A DNA stretch of 64,000 bases from Bradyrhizobium tropiciagri (GCF_001189845.1 NZ_LFLZ01000033.1:1-64000); one strand, 5' to 3'; positions 52,617-62,258 are shown, counted from the stretch's first letter. Made by a program: numbers and translations. Notes: generated by a model not told the origin, from the sequence alone.

Positions 52617-53628
52617 TTAGGCCGATTCTGCCTGTCGCGCAGCGCCGCCGCGCTCCCGGAACAGCTTCTCCTCCCAGGCCAGCGCGTGGCTCGCGATGGT
52701 CTCGAGATCATCGTAGCGCGGGGTCCAGTCGAGCAACGAGCGGATCCTTCTCGTATCCGCCACCATGGTCATGATGTCGCCGGGCCGGCGCGCGGCATAA
52801 GCGACGGCGAAATTGCGCATCGAGACCCGGCGCACCGCCTCGATGGTCTCGAGCACCGAATAGCCGCGGCCATAGCCGCAGTTCATCGTCACCGACTGCC
52901 CGCCGCGCGCAGATAGGCCAGCGCCGAGCGATGCGCCTCGACGAGGTCGCTGACATGGATGAAGTCGCGGACGCAGCTGCCGTCCTGGGTCGGATAGTCG
53001 GTGCCGAACACGTCGATCTTGGCGCGCTGTCCGGTCGCGGCCTCGACCGCGATCTTGAGCAGATGGGTGGCGCCGATGGTGGCAAGACCGACCCGGCCCT
53101 TCGGGTCGCGCCTGCGACGTTGAAGTAGCGCAGCACGACATAGTTCATGCCATGGGCGGAGGCGACATCGTGCAGCATGATCTCGGTCATCAGCTTCGAC
53201 GAGCCGTAGGGCGACAGCGGACGGGTCGGCGCGATCTCCGGCACCGGCACCTGGTCCGGATTGCCGTAAACGGCCGCGGTCGAGGAGAAGATGAAGCGGC
53301 TGACGCCGCCCTTCACGGCGGCGTTGAGCAGGCTGCGAGTCGTCATGGTGTTGTTGCGGTAATAGCCGAGCGGATCGCGCATCGAATCCGGCACCACGAC
53401 CGAGCCGGCGAAATGGATGATGCTGTCGATGCCATGCTGTGCGATCACGCCCTCGACCAGGTTCTCGTCGCCGGCATCGCCGATGAACAGCGGCACGCCT
53501 TCGGGCAGGAACGCGGAGAAGCCGGTGGAGAGATTGTCGACGACGATGACGCTCTCGCCGGCATCGACCAGCGCATGAACCATGTGACTTCCGATATAGC
53601 CGGCACCGCCGGTCACGAGCACGGTCAT
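52617..53628 (-). pseudogene. galE: UDP-glucose 4-epimerase with two frameshifts
   Basis: The gene begins as GalE (MTVLVTGGAGYIGSHMVHAL, FSSTAAVYGN, SPYGSSKLMTEIML) to LRYFNVAGA. Near 53108 one base is missing; the natural continuation is in a second frame (FGTDYPTQDGSCVRDFIHV and on to HRSALAYLRA). Near 52906 one extra base shifts it to a third frame (GGQSVTMNCGYGRGYS) that ends as normal GalE, in RPGDIMTMVADT and WTPRYDDLETI. All parts are well preserved, so this is either a very recent lesion or sequencing error. If intact, it would supply UDP-galactose for LPS. Confidence 0.85.
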
Positions 53629-53759
53629 GGATAGAGCTCTCCCGATATCTTTAACTGATGATGCTAGCGGCAGTGCGGTGAAGAGGGGGTTTCGCCGCGG
53701 CCGAACTGGCCACTATGCTTAATGTTGCGTATAGGAACTGGCGCGAAACGGAGACTTGC

Positions 53760-54806
53760 GTGCCGATCGAGAACACACCTGCCGGCGAGCTGCAGCTCAT
53801 CGTGCCGAACCTGCACCGACGCTATTCGGGTGTCACCGCGACCAACCGCATGGTCGCGCCCAAGCTTGCAAAGATGTTTCGCGCAGGCTGGCTCGGCTCG
53901 CATCGGCCTGACGGCATCGACGCGTTGCGATTTGCCGATCTGATGCGGCTGTGGCGGCGCGCGCAACCTGTGATCTGGCACGCGCGGCGCAATGACGAGA
54001 TGATCGCAGGGCTGCTGCTGCGTGCGCTCGGCTGGCCGCTGAAGCTGCTGTTCACCTCGGCCGCGCAGCGTCATCACACCTGGCTGACGCGCTGGCTGAT
54101 CCGCAACATGGACGCGATCATCGCGACCAGCCCGTTGTCGGCCTCGTATCTCAAGCGCGAGGCCACCGTGGTGATGCACGGCGTCGACACCGACCGTTAT
54201 GCGCCGCCGGCCGATCGCGCGAGCGCCTTCGCCGAGAGCGGATTGCCGGGGCGCTATGCAGTCGGCTGCTTCGGGCGGGTGCGCGCGCAGAAGGGCAGCG
54301 ATGTGTTCGTCGAGGCGATGTGCAGGCTGCTGCCGCGCTATCCCGATTTCACCGCCGTCATTGTCGGCGCCGTGGTGCCGGAGCAACTGGCCTTTGCCAA
54401 TGAGCTGAAGCGCAAGATCGAGGCCGCCGGTCTGCAATCGCGCATCATCATCACGGGTGAATTGCCGATCGAGGATGTCGTGCGCTGGTACCAGCGGCTG
54501 ACGATCTACGCCTTCACCTCGCGCAATGAAGGCTTTGGCCTCACCTTGATCGAGGCGATGTCGGCTGGCGCGGCGCTGGTGGCCGCGCGGGCGGGCGCCG
54601 CCGAGTTCGTGGTCGAAGACGGTGTCACCGGCGTGCTGACGCCGCCCGGCGATGCGGACGCGCTGGCGGCAGCGCTCGAGCCTTTGATGCGCGATCCGGC
54701 AGCGGCTGAAGCGATGGGGGCGCGGGCGCGCCAACGAGTTGTGGATAAGTTCAGCCTCGATGCCGAGGCCAATGCCATCGCCAAGGTCTATCGCGCGTTG
54801 ATCTGA
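53760..54806 (+). CDS. Family 4 glycosyltransferase of the LPS cluster
   Basis: The protein of about 348 residues has the GT4 layout: the core block VGCFGRVRAQKGSDVFVEAM, RIIITGELPIEDVVRWYQ, and the catalytic E-x7-E motif in NEGFGLTLIEAMSAGAAL. It resembles LPS core mannosyltransferases of the LpcC type. A GTG start at 53760 with GGAGAC upstream is chosen; an ATG at 53715 would add 15 residues without a ribosome site. It converges on waaF, with a 19-bp overlap of the stops. Sugar and acceptor are inferred from context. Confidence 0.82.
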   Translation: MPIENTPAGELQLIVPNLHRRYSGVTATNRMVAPKLAKMFRAGWLGSHRPDGIDALRFADLMRLWRRAQPVIWHARRNDEMIAGLLLRALGWPLKLLFTSAAQRHHTWLTRWLIRNMDAIIATSPLSASYLKREATVVMHGVDTDRYAPPADRASAFAESGLPGRYAVGCFGRVRAQKGSDVFVEAMCRLLPRYPDFTAVIVGAVVPEQLAFANELKRKIEAAGLQSRIIITGELPIEDVVRWYQRLTIYAFTSRNEGFGLTLIEAMSAGAALVAARAGAAEFVVEDGVTGVLTPPGDADALAAALEPLMRDPAAAEAMGARARQRVVDKFSLDAEANAIAKVYRALI

Positions 54807-55852
54807 GCCAGCACGCGCTCGGCGATGCCGACGACCTCCTCGGCCGCGATGTCGCGCATGCAGCGATGGTCGTTCATGGTGCAGACCGTGCGCTGGCACG
54901 GCTGGCACGGCAGCTTGCTCTTGGTCTGCCGCACGGTCGCGGCGAGGCCATTGAGGGGGGCCCAGAGATAGGGATCGGTCGGGCCGAAAATGCCCATGGT
55001 CGGGGTGCCGATCGCGGCCGCGATGTGCATCAGCCCGGAGTCGTTGGAGATGGCGACACTGGCCGCGGCCATCGCCAGCACGCCGTTGCGCAGATCGGTG
55101 CCGGTGAGATCACGGACCCGGGCGCCACCGGCGGCCACAATCTCCTGTGCCAGTGCCTTCTCGCCGGGCCCGCCGACCACCCAGACGTCGAAGCCGTGTT
55201 CGGCGAACAGCCGCGCGGCTTCCGGATAATAGGTCCAGCGCTTCGAGACCCCGACCGAGCCGGGTCCGAGCGCGATGGCCGGACCGCTGCCGAGGCCGTT
55301 GGCCTGTCGCCACCGGCTGACGTCGTCGGCGGGAACCCGGAGTTGCGGCACCGGCCATTCCGGCGGGCGGGCGGCGCCATCGGGCAGCGCCAGAATGGCG
55401 TTCTTGTCGATGAAGCGCGGCTGCTGCTTCTCGCCCCATCGCATTGCGTTGATCAGGCCGAACCGCGCCTCGCCGAAGAAGCCGACCCGCTCCGGGATGC
55501 CCGCCAGGGCCGGCGCGATGGCCGCCTTCCAGGTGCGCGGCAGCACCAGCGCGGTGGCATAGTTCCGCTCCCGAAACTCGGCCGCCAGCGCCCGCTGCCG
55601 GGCCAGCGCCAGCCGGCTGCGCGGCAAGTCGAAGACGATCCCGGCGCGGACACCGGGCATATAGTCGACCAGAGGGGCGCAAAGCCTTGATGTCAGGAGG
55701 TCGACCGGCCGGTTGGGCCAGCGCTTGCGGAGCACCCTGACCACCGTGTGGCCGCGCACGAAATCGCCGATCCATAAATAGGGCACGACGAGGATGGGTC
55801 TGGTATCCTCGGCATCCTGGGTTTCGATATCAGATATTGAATCAATATTCAT
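54788..55852 (-). CDS. waaF: LPS heptosyltransferase (GT9)
   Basis: The 354-residue GT9 protein begins with a short acidic leader and then ILVVPYLWIGDFVRGHTVVR. It has ALGPGSVGVSKRWTYYP, the nucleotide-sugar motifs VVGGPGEKALAQEIVAAGG and SNDSGLMHIAAAIGTPTMGI FG, and the C-terminal CQRTVCTMNDHRCMRDI. The WaaF/RfaF family adds L,D-heptose from ADP-heptose to the inner core. The start is at 55852 (MNIDSISDIET); the frame runs further only over the antisense of hldD. It is divergent from hldD, which makes its substrate. Confidence 0.88.
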   Translation of the reverse strand: MNIDSISDIETQDAEDTRPILVVPYLWIGDFVRGHTVVRVLRKRWPNRPVDLLTSRLCAPLVDYMPGVRAGIVFDLPRSRLALARQRALAAEFRERNYATALVLPRTWKAAIAPALAGIPERVGFFGEARFGLINAMRWGEKQQPRFIDKNAILALPDGAARPPEWPVPQLRVPADDVSRWRQANGLGSGPAIALGPGSVGVSKRWTYYPEAARLFAEHGFDVWVVGGPGEKALAQEIVAAGGARVRDLTGTDLRNGVLAMAAASVAISNDSGLMHIAAAIGTPTMGIFGPTDPYLWAPLNGLAATVRQTKSKLPCQPCQRTVCTMNDHRCMRDIAAEEVVGIAERVLAQINAR

Positions 55853-55987
55853 TTCTAAATGGGCCAAGGCCGCGCCAGCGCGGCCAAGTCGGTAACCGGT
55901 TCGCGATAAGAGGTAAAGCCGTCGTTGCCTGTGGCGCGGGAGTGGGGCAAAGCTGGCGGCTGCAAAGGAATCTGGCGGGATTTCATC

Positions 55988-56968
55988 ATGTTTCTGGTAA
56001 CCGGGGGCGCCGGTTTTATCGGCTCGAACGTCGTGGCCGCGTTGAATGACGCCGGGCACAGCGACGTCGCGGTCTGTGACATTCTTGGGCACGACGGCAA
56101 GTGGCGGAACCTGGCCAAGCGCCAGCTGGCCGACGTCGTTCCTCCCGCCGAGCTCGGCGGCTGGCTGAAGGGGCGGCGGCTTTCCGCCGTCATCCATCTC
56201 GGCGCCATCTCCGAGACCACCGCGACCGATGGCGATCTGGTGATCGAAACCAATTTCCGTCTTTCGATGCGGCTGCTCGACTGGTGCACCGCGAATGCCA
56301 CGCCGTTCATCTATGCCTCGTCGGCGGCCACCTATGGCGACGGCGATCAGGGCTTTGACGACGACGCGTCGGTCGAGGCGCTGAAGCGGCTGCGGCCGAT
56401 GAACCTGTACGGCTGGAGCAAGCAGCTGTTCGACCTTGCGGTCGCCGGGCGCGTCGCGAAGGGCGAGCCTATGCCGCCGCAATGGGCGGGGCTGAAATTC
56501 TTCAACGTGTTCGGCCCGAATGAATATCACAAGGGCTCGATGATGAGCGTGCTGGCGCGCCGCTTCGACGACATCAAAGCGGGCCGCGTCGTGCAGCTGT
56601 TCAAGTCGCATCGCGAGGGGATCGCCGACGGCGATCAGCGCCGCGACTTCATCTATGTCGACGACGTCGTGCGGGTGATGATGTGGCTGATCGCGACGCC
56701 GCGGGTCTCCGGCCTGTTCAATGTCGGCACCGGCAAGGCGCGCAGCTTCAAGGACCTGATCGTCTCGGCCTATGGCGCGCTCGGCCTTCCGCCGAACATT
56801 GAGTATGTCGACATGCCCGAGCAGATTCGCGGCAGCTACCAATACTTCACCGAGAGCGTCGTCGATCGTCTCGCGCACGCCGGATACAATGGCGGATTCA
56901 CCCGCCTGGAAGACGCGGTCGGGGCCTATGTGAACGGCTTCCTCGATCGCGCGGATCGCTATCGCTAG
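55988..56968 (+). CDS. hldD: ADP-L-glycero-D-manno-heptose 6-epimerase
   Basis: The 326-residue extended SDR protein begins MFLVTGGAGFIGSNVVAALN and has VIHLGAISETTATDGD, YASSAATYGDG, the YxxxK in NLYGWSKQLFDL, KFFNVFGPNEYHKGSMMSV and RRDFIYVDDVV, all HldD/RfaD signatures. It converts ADP-D,D-heptose to ADP-L,D-heptose in the cytosol. The ATG at 55988 is chosen over the frame starting at 55925. It is 18 bp upstream of hldE on the same strand. Confidence 0.95.
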   Translation: MFLVTGGAGFIGSNVVAALNDAGHSDVAVCDILGHDGKWRNLAKRQLADVVPPAELGGWLKGRRLSAVIHLGAISETTATDGDLVIETNFRLSMRLLDWCTANATPFIYASSAATYGDGDQGFDDDASVEALKRLRPMNLYGWSKQLFDLAVAGRVAKGEPMPPQWAGLKFFNVFGPNEYHKGSMMSVLARRFDDIKAGRVVQLFKSHREGIADGDQRRDFIYVDDVVRVMMWLIATPRVSGLFNVGTGKARSFKDLIVSAYGALGLPPNIEYVDMPEQIRGSYQYFTESVVDRLAHAGYNGGFTRLEDAVGAYVNGFLDRADRYR

Positions 56969-56986
56969 AGCGGATGACGGTGACTG

Positions 56987-58459
56987 ATGTTTGATTTTGA
57001 AGTGATCTCCCGTGCAATGTCCGGCCAGACCGTGCTCTGCGTCGGCGACCTCATGCTCGACGAGTTCGTCTATGGCGAGGTGTCGCGGATCTCACCGGAG
57101 GCGCCGGCGCCGGTGATCGCGGTCAGGCGCAGCGAGATCAATATCGGCGGCGCCGGCAATGTCGCGCGCAATATCGCCTCGCTCGGCGGGCGCTGCATTT
57201 TCGTCGGCCTGATCGGCGAGGATGCCGCAGGCACGATGCTATCGGAGGCGCTGGCGAAAGAGGCCGGCATCGAGGCCGTGCTGGTGCGCGACGCCGCGCG
57301 GCCGACCACGCGCAAGGTGCGCTTCGTCTCCGAGCAGTTCTCGACCCACATGCTGCGCTCCGATTGGGAGCTCGCCGCGCCGGCCACGCCGGCGGTCGAG
57401 CAGCAGCTGATCGACGCGATCCTGCCGCGTCTTGCGCAGGCCGACATCGTGCTGCTCTCGGATTATGCCAAGGGCGTGCTCACCGCGCGGGTGATCCGCA
57501 ACGTGATCGACGCGGCGCGCCAGGCGAAAAAGCGCGTGATCGTCGATCCCAAGAGCGCCAACCTTGCGATCTATCGCGGCGCGACCGTCTTGACGCCGAA
57601 CCGCAAGGAATTCGCCGAGGCGACCCGCAGCCGCGCCGACAGCCAGGACAGCATCGCGCAGGCCGCGCCCGATGCGATGTATCTCGCCGATTGCGAGGCA
57701 ATGCTGGTGACGCAGGGCGAGCGCGGCATGACGCTGGTGACGCGGGAGGGCGGATCGATCCATGTGCCGGCGCTGCCGGTCAAGGTGCGCGACGTCTCCG
57801 GGGCCGGCGATACCGTTGCTGCGGCGCTGGCGCTCGCGCTCGCCGGCGGTGCCGACTGGGACGGCGCGCTACGGATCGCGAGTGCGGCGGCGGCGGTTGC
57901 GGTCGGCAAAACCGGCACCGCGATCGTCAGGTCCGCCGAATTGCGGCGAAGGATCCTGCCGCACGCTTTGCTCGCGGCCGAGGAGAAGATCGTTCCGGCC
58001 GGCGGCGATATCGATGCGTATCTCGAGGAATGGCGCCGGCAGGATTTGCGGATCGGCTTCACCAATGGCTGCTTCGACATCCTGCATCCCGGCCACGTCA
58101 AGGTGCTGACCGCCGCGCGCAGCGCATGTGACCGCCTGATCGTCGGATTGAACAGCGATGCCTCGGTGAAGCGGCTGAAGGGCGAGGGGCGTCCGGTGCA
58201 GAACGAGCGCGCCCGCGCCGAGGTGCTGGCGGCGCTGGAAGCCGTCGACCTCGTCGCGATCTTCGAGGAGGACACGCCGATCAACCTGATCACGAAGGTG
58301 CGGCCGAGCGTGCTGGTCAAGGGCGGCGACTACACCCGCGAGCAGGTGGTCGGCCACGAGATCGTCGAGGCCGCCGGCGGCGAGGTGGTGCTGGTCGAGA
58401 TCCTGCCCGGCCACAGCACGACGTCGCTGGTTGTCCGGGCCCGCGAGGGCAAAGCGTGA
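56987..58459 (+). CDS. hldE: Bifunctional heptose-7-phosphate kinase/heptose-1-phosphate adenylyltransferase
   Basis: The 490-residue protein combines a PfkB-type kinase domain (start VLCVGDLMLDEFVYG, INIGGAGNVARN, catalytic DVSGAGDTVAAALALALAGG near residue 270) with a cytidylyltransferase-like domain (GFTNGCFDILHPGHVKVL near residue 355 and VKGGDYTREQVVG). It carries out the first and third reactions of ADP-heptose synthesis. GmhB (7.6-8.1 kb) is the step between; GmhA is not in the window. The stop overlaps the start of waaL (GTGA), implying coupled translation. Confidence 0.96.
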   Translation: MFDFEVISRAMSGQTVLCVGDLMLDEFVYGEVSRISPEAPAPVIAVRRSEINIGGAGNVARNIASLGGRCIFVGLIGEDAAGTMLSEALAKEAGIEAVLVRDAARPTTRKVRFVSEQFSTHMLRSDWELAAPATPAVEQQLIDAILPRLAQADIVLLSDYAKGVLTARVIRNVIDAARQAKKRVIVDPKSANLAIYRGATVLTPNRKEFAEATRSRADSQDSIAQAAPDAMYLADCEAMLVTQGERGMTLVTREGGSIHVPALPVKVRDVSGAGDTVAAALALALAGGADWDGALRIASAAAAVAVGKTGTAIVRSAELRRRILPHALLAAEEKIVPAGGDIDAYLEEWRRQDLRIGFTNGCFDILHPGHVKVLTAARSACDRLIVGLNSDASVKRLKGEGRPVQNERARAEVLAALEAVDLVAIFEEDTPINLITKVRPSVLVKGGDYTREQVVGHEIVEAAGGEVVLVEILPGHSTTSLVVRAREGKA

Positions 58460-59745
58460 GCGCAAGCATGGCCTCTTCAGTACCCACATCGACGTTGTCG
58501 CCTTGGCGCGATCCTGCCCGCTGGCAAACCGCGACCGATACGGTAGCGATCCTGATCGCGCTGTCGCTGCCATGGTCGACCTCGCTGGTCGGCATCTTCG
58601 GCGTAGTATTGCTGATCGCAATAGCGCCGACGGTCGACCTGAAGGCGTTTTGGGGATTGCTGAAGCGCCCGATCTGCTTGGCGCCGATCATGCTGTTCGG
58701 CCTTGCGCTGTTCGGCACGCTGTGGTCGGATGCGCCCTGGAACGCCAGACTCTACGCAGTTGGCCCAACGACGAAGCTCTTGGTGCTTCCGGTCCTACTC
58801 TATCATTTTCAGCGCTCGGAGCGTGGCAACTGGGTCTTTGTTGCCTTCCTCATATCCTGCACGCTACTGATGATGATGTCGTGGCTCATCCTGTTGTATC
58901 CCGGCCTCTCACTCAAACCGGTCGGCCACGCCGAGCGCGGCATCTTTGTTAAGGACTACATCAACCAGAGCCAGGAATTCACGTTATGCGCGGTAGCGCT
59001 AGTTTATCCAATCATCGGGCTATTGCGTGAAAAGCGTATTCTACCGGCCGCATTGCTTATCGCGGTTACTCTGAGCTTTTTCGCCAACATGGCATTCGTC
59101 GTGGTATCACGAACGGCACTGGTAACAGTTCCGATCATGTTTGCAGCTTCTGGATTGCTGCATTTGCGCTGGCGGAGTGTTATCGCCATCCTGTGTGCCA
59201 TTGCCGCGCTGGCTGCGATCTCTTGGTATGCCTCGCCGCAATTGCGATGGACCGCCGAGAAATTCACTCGCGAGTATGAACTCTACAAGCAACAAGATGC
59301 TCCGACCTCTATCGGGCTAAGGCTTGAGTTCTGGAAGAAGTCGCTCGGGTTCTTTGTGGAGGCGCCTTTGATCGGTCACGGGACCGGATCGACGCGTGGA
59401 CTGTTCGAAAGCGTTGCGACGGGTGGTCCGAGCATGGCGTCGGGCGAAGTGATCGGAAATCCCCACAATCAAACGCTGAACGTCGCTGTGCAGTGGGGGC
59501 TTGTTGGCATTATAATATTATACGCGATGTGGGCGCTTCACTTCCTTCTTTTTCGGGGCGGAGGGTTAGCTAGTTGTGTTGGAATTCTTGCCGTTGTGCA
59601 GAATGTCTCTACTTCCTTGTTTAATTCACATATCTTCGATTTTCACGAAGGGTGGATGTACGTGTTGGCCGTTGGAGTTGCGGGCGGAATCGCGCTGAAA
59701 GGAGAAAGGACCGGACTAGAACTTGATTCTGACGCCGTTCCATGA
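58456..59745 (+). CDS. waaL: O-antigen ligase (WaaL family)
   Basis: The 429-residue membrane protein has about 10-12 hydrophobic helices and the ligase-family features NMAFVVVSRTALVTV, RLEFWKKSLGFFVEAPLIGH, GNPHNQTLNVAVQWG, with the catalytic-type GNPHN(Q) His in a periplasmic loop, and the C-terminal FNSHIFDFHEGWMYVL. It attaches undecaprenyl-linked O-antigen to lipid A-core in the periplasm. The GTG at 58456 overlaps the hldE stop; an ATG at 58468 is an alternative. The second half is notably A/T-rich. A decayed copy lies upstream of the capD-like gene near 4-4.7 kb. Confidence 0.85.
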   Translation: MSASMASSVPTSTLSPWRDPARWQTATDTVAILIALSLPWSTSLVGIFGVVLLIAIAPTVDLKAFWGLLKRPICLAPIMLFGLALFGTLWSDAPWNARLYAVGPTTKLLVLPVLLYHFQRSERGNWVFVAFLISCTLLMMMSWLILLYPGLSLKPVGHAERGIFVKDYINQSQEFTLCAVALVYPIIGLLREKRILPAALLIAVTLSFFANMAFVVVSRTALVTVPIMFAASGLLHLRWRSVIAILCAIAALAAISWYASPQLRWTAEKFTREYELYKQQDAPTSIGLRLEFWKKSLGFFVEAPLIGHGTGSTRGLFESVATGGPSMASGEVIGNPHNQTLNVAVQWGLVGIIILYAMWALHFLLFRGGGLASCVGILAVVQNVSTSLFNSHIFDFHEGWMYVLAVGVAGGIALKGERTGLELDSDAVP

Positions 59746-59837
59746 TCGCTGGCACACCGTCCTAGAGATGCTCTAAGCAGCCTGCGCTTGTCCAGTTGCG
59801 CCCCTGCGGTTGTTAGCTAACCCGTCCGTTAGATGGC

Positions 59838-61085
59838 GGCTTCACTCTGCGCAACTTCCTAATTCTAGTTCCCGATGCGCTCGTGGCAGCACTTGCGCTG
59901 CTGGCGAGCCTTTATCTAGTTTCGAGGGGCGTCCTTCTAGCCATGGTGCGCGTTCTGCTCATGCTCTTCAGTGCAGCGATCTACTGCAAAAATCGCGATT
60001 TACGTCGCGGCCTGATGCAATGAGTATCTTCCGCGTCGCAGTCGTATTAATCCGACAATGCCGCGTCCGTGGGGTTGGTGGGACGGGTCACCGATGCCGA
60101 AATTGGGCTGCGCGGCATCTGAACACTGTGCCATCGAGCGTCTCTGGCCAGTTGGTGTATTTTTGCCGTCGAATGCCGACTGTGGCCAATTAATTCGTGG
60201 CATCCGAGTAGTTGGCTGTATCGATGACCTAGAATCCTCGCTTCTGAACTTCGTGAGACGTCGGAGGGCGATCAAGCGCGCAATTATGGCGCCATCGCCT
60301 TCGAGCCGGAAGCGCATAGCTAGGCGCTCTCCGTCGTTAGAAAGGGGCGACGCACCGTGCCTGACCGGCATTGCTACAGAGCAACTGCTGCTGCTGCGTC
60401 GAGCGAAAGGATTGATCACGCTCCGCTCGAGACCTTGGTGAAAAGCGGGTTAGTCATCATGGCTTGGTGGCGGAACGGCGATTGGTGCTGAAACCTGCGA
60501 TCGTGTTGCGACATTCGGTGCGGTGCGGCCTTTTGGTGATCGAGAATTCAGAGTCTGCGCTTTGTAGTGCGCGGGGGGCTGGTGCAGCTATTGAGTTGAT
60601 CGCGGACATCAGAGGTCGCGACCGCGTCGCACGCTGTCGATGATTGATTTTAAGCCGATCATTGTTTTCACGCTGCAGCACTCAAGCGCTTCCCTATTCT
60701 TGAGCGTGACTGGAGCGAAGTTGCCAAGAGAAGCATCTTTGGTACGGGGAACGTTGCCGATGCATCGTTCGCGGCGACGTGATGTTGATCTCGACTGAGA
60801 AAGGAATCGAGCCAGTATGGATATTGGGCCTAACTAAGCATCTGCTGAGATATATCGACAAGCGTTGGCGGATGCGTTCAAGCGTGTGATTGATCGAATT
60901 ACTGTTTGCTAGTCAGTCAACCTTGGGACTCTTGGGTTTTGGGCCGCTAAGCCCAGCCAGCTATCGATGTCGATGCCGCGCAAGTGGATTTCAGCGTTGA
61001 AGGCGCGATCGATAAAGACGACCTCGCGACCGCACGATCTCTGCTACACGATGCTACGTCAGAGTTCGGATCGACTGCGGCCTGA
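59838..61085 (+). pseudogene. Decayed capD-like dehydratase gene
   Basis: In the plus strand, pieces of the capD-like gene follow in order and in several frames: FTLRNFLILVPDALVAAL (intact: LTLRNFLIALHDLLATTA), ERLWPVGV then IRGIRVVGCIDDLESSL (intact: IRNLPVLGGIDDVEDVI), LVIENSESALCSARGAG, IADIRGRDRVAR, FPILERDWSEVAKRSIFG, ILGLTKH, and a C-terminus LHDATSEFGSTAA with a TGA stop at 61083-61085, matching the intact C-terminus EFGSTAA. Large internal deletions and many frameshifts rule out function. It lies 93 bp downstream of intact waaL, in the same waaL-capD order as at the left end of the window. Confidence 0.9.
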
Positions 61086-61233
61086 CATTCGTCGCTTCAA
61101 TTTGAACAGTCGCTTTTATCGATCTCCGTTGCGGAATAGCTCATTTTTGCAAGATAATCGGAATCTTGAGAAATTGTGCAAGCACGTACTGCTGCTGGCA
61201 AGCTCGCCGAATTCAGGCGGGCTTTCGTGGTAT

Positions 61234-62250
61234 TCAAGTTGGTGGCGGTCGCGAGAATCGGGACAACTGCACAGCGACCGCAAGCGCGCCCACCAACAGC
61301 AGGAGTATGTTCGCGATCGTGGAATCAAAGGCAATCGACGTAAGCGCAAGTAGGGCGAGCACGACGTTTAGCCCAAAGACCTCGCCAACGACCCGCCGCA
61401 CCGTGAGGCCATTGTCCGTCGCTCGCTGATAGAAGTGCGAGCGGTGCGCGACCCAAAACGGCTCACGCCGCGCCATGCGGCGGAGCAGCGTCACGGTCGC
61501 ATCAGCCAGATAATAAAGCGGCAACAGCAGCGCGGCAGCGACTTGCCCGCGGAAGGCAAGCTCCAGGAGGCACCAGCCAACCAACAAGCCGATCGGCAGG
61601 CTGCCGACGTCGCCAAGAAATATCCTGGCGACCGGCCGGTTGGATGGAGCGAACCCAAGCAGAGCCCCGCATAGTGCCGCCGCAACCAACCCCGCGGCTG
61701 CCGGGACATGATTAGAGCAGCCGAGCAGAGCGATTACCAGCGTGATCGGCACGGCCTCGGCCGCCGTCATCAGGTCGAGCCCGTCCATAAAGTTGACAAG
61801 ATTGACGAACCACAGGCCAGCCACCACGAGCAGGCCGCGCTCGAGCCAGAACGGGCAGCCCGAGATGATCTTAAGATTGGAAGGTGCGGCGAACACCACG
61901 GCTGCGACGGCCGTGGCCTGCAGCAGCAATCGCGGCGCGACCGGCAGTGGACGAATGTCATCGACAAAGCCGACGACCGCAATGAACAGGCTGGCTCCGA
62001 ACACGATCAAGGGAATCGTCAGGTCGGGTGCACCGGCCATAACAATCGCGGCTCCGGCCGCGAACAGCGTGGCCGCTGTGACAGCGATGCCTGCGCCCTG
62101 CGGTGTCGGAATGCGATGTGACGAGCGCGCGTTCGGCTTCGCCAACGCCACGCGCAGCAGCAGCGGCCGCGTTACCTGGATCAGGAAGGCGGAGATCGCC
62201 GCAGCGAGGCCCATTGCGATGAAGGACAGGAGAATTTCGAAACTGCTCAT
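61234..62250 (-). CDS. WecA/MraY-type undecaprenyl-phosphate sugar-phosphate transferase
   Basis: The 338-residue membrane protein has about 10 helices and the polyprenyl-phosphate N-acetylhexosamine-1-phosphate transferase (PNPT) motifs: RSSHRIPTPQGAGIAV, VGFVDDIRPLPVAPR, NFMDGLDLMTAAEAV, IFLGDVGSLPIGL and RREPFWVAHRSHFYQRATD. Members (WecA, WbpL) begin O-antigen synthesis by moving HexNAc-1-P onto undecaprenyl phosphate at the inner membrane. The start at 62250 (MSSFEILL) is chosen; the frame further upstream overlaps the previous gene. It is 8 bp downstream of the flippase-like gene and probably co-transcribed. Confidence 0.87.
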   Translation of the reverse strand: MSSFEILLSFIAMGLAAAISAFLIQVTRPLLLRVALAKPNARSSHRIPTPQGAGIAVTAATLFAAGAAIVMAGAPDLTIPLIVFGASLFIAVVGFVDDIRPLPVAPRLLLQATAVAAVVFAAPSNLKIISGCPFWLERGLLVVAGLWFVNLVNFMDGLDLMTAAEAVPITLVIALLGCSNHVPAAAGLVAAALCGALLGFAPSNRPVARIFLGDVGSLPIGLLVGWCLLELAFRGQVAAALLLPLYYLADATVTLLRRMARREPFWVAHRSHFYQRATDNGLTVRRVVGEVFGLNVVLALLALTSIAFDSTIANILLLLVGALAVAVQLSRFSRPPPT

Positions 62251-62258
62251 ATGATCAG

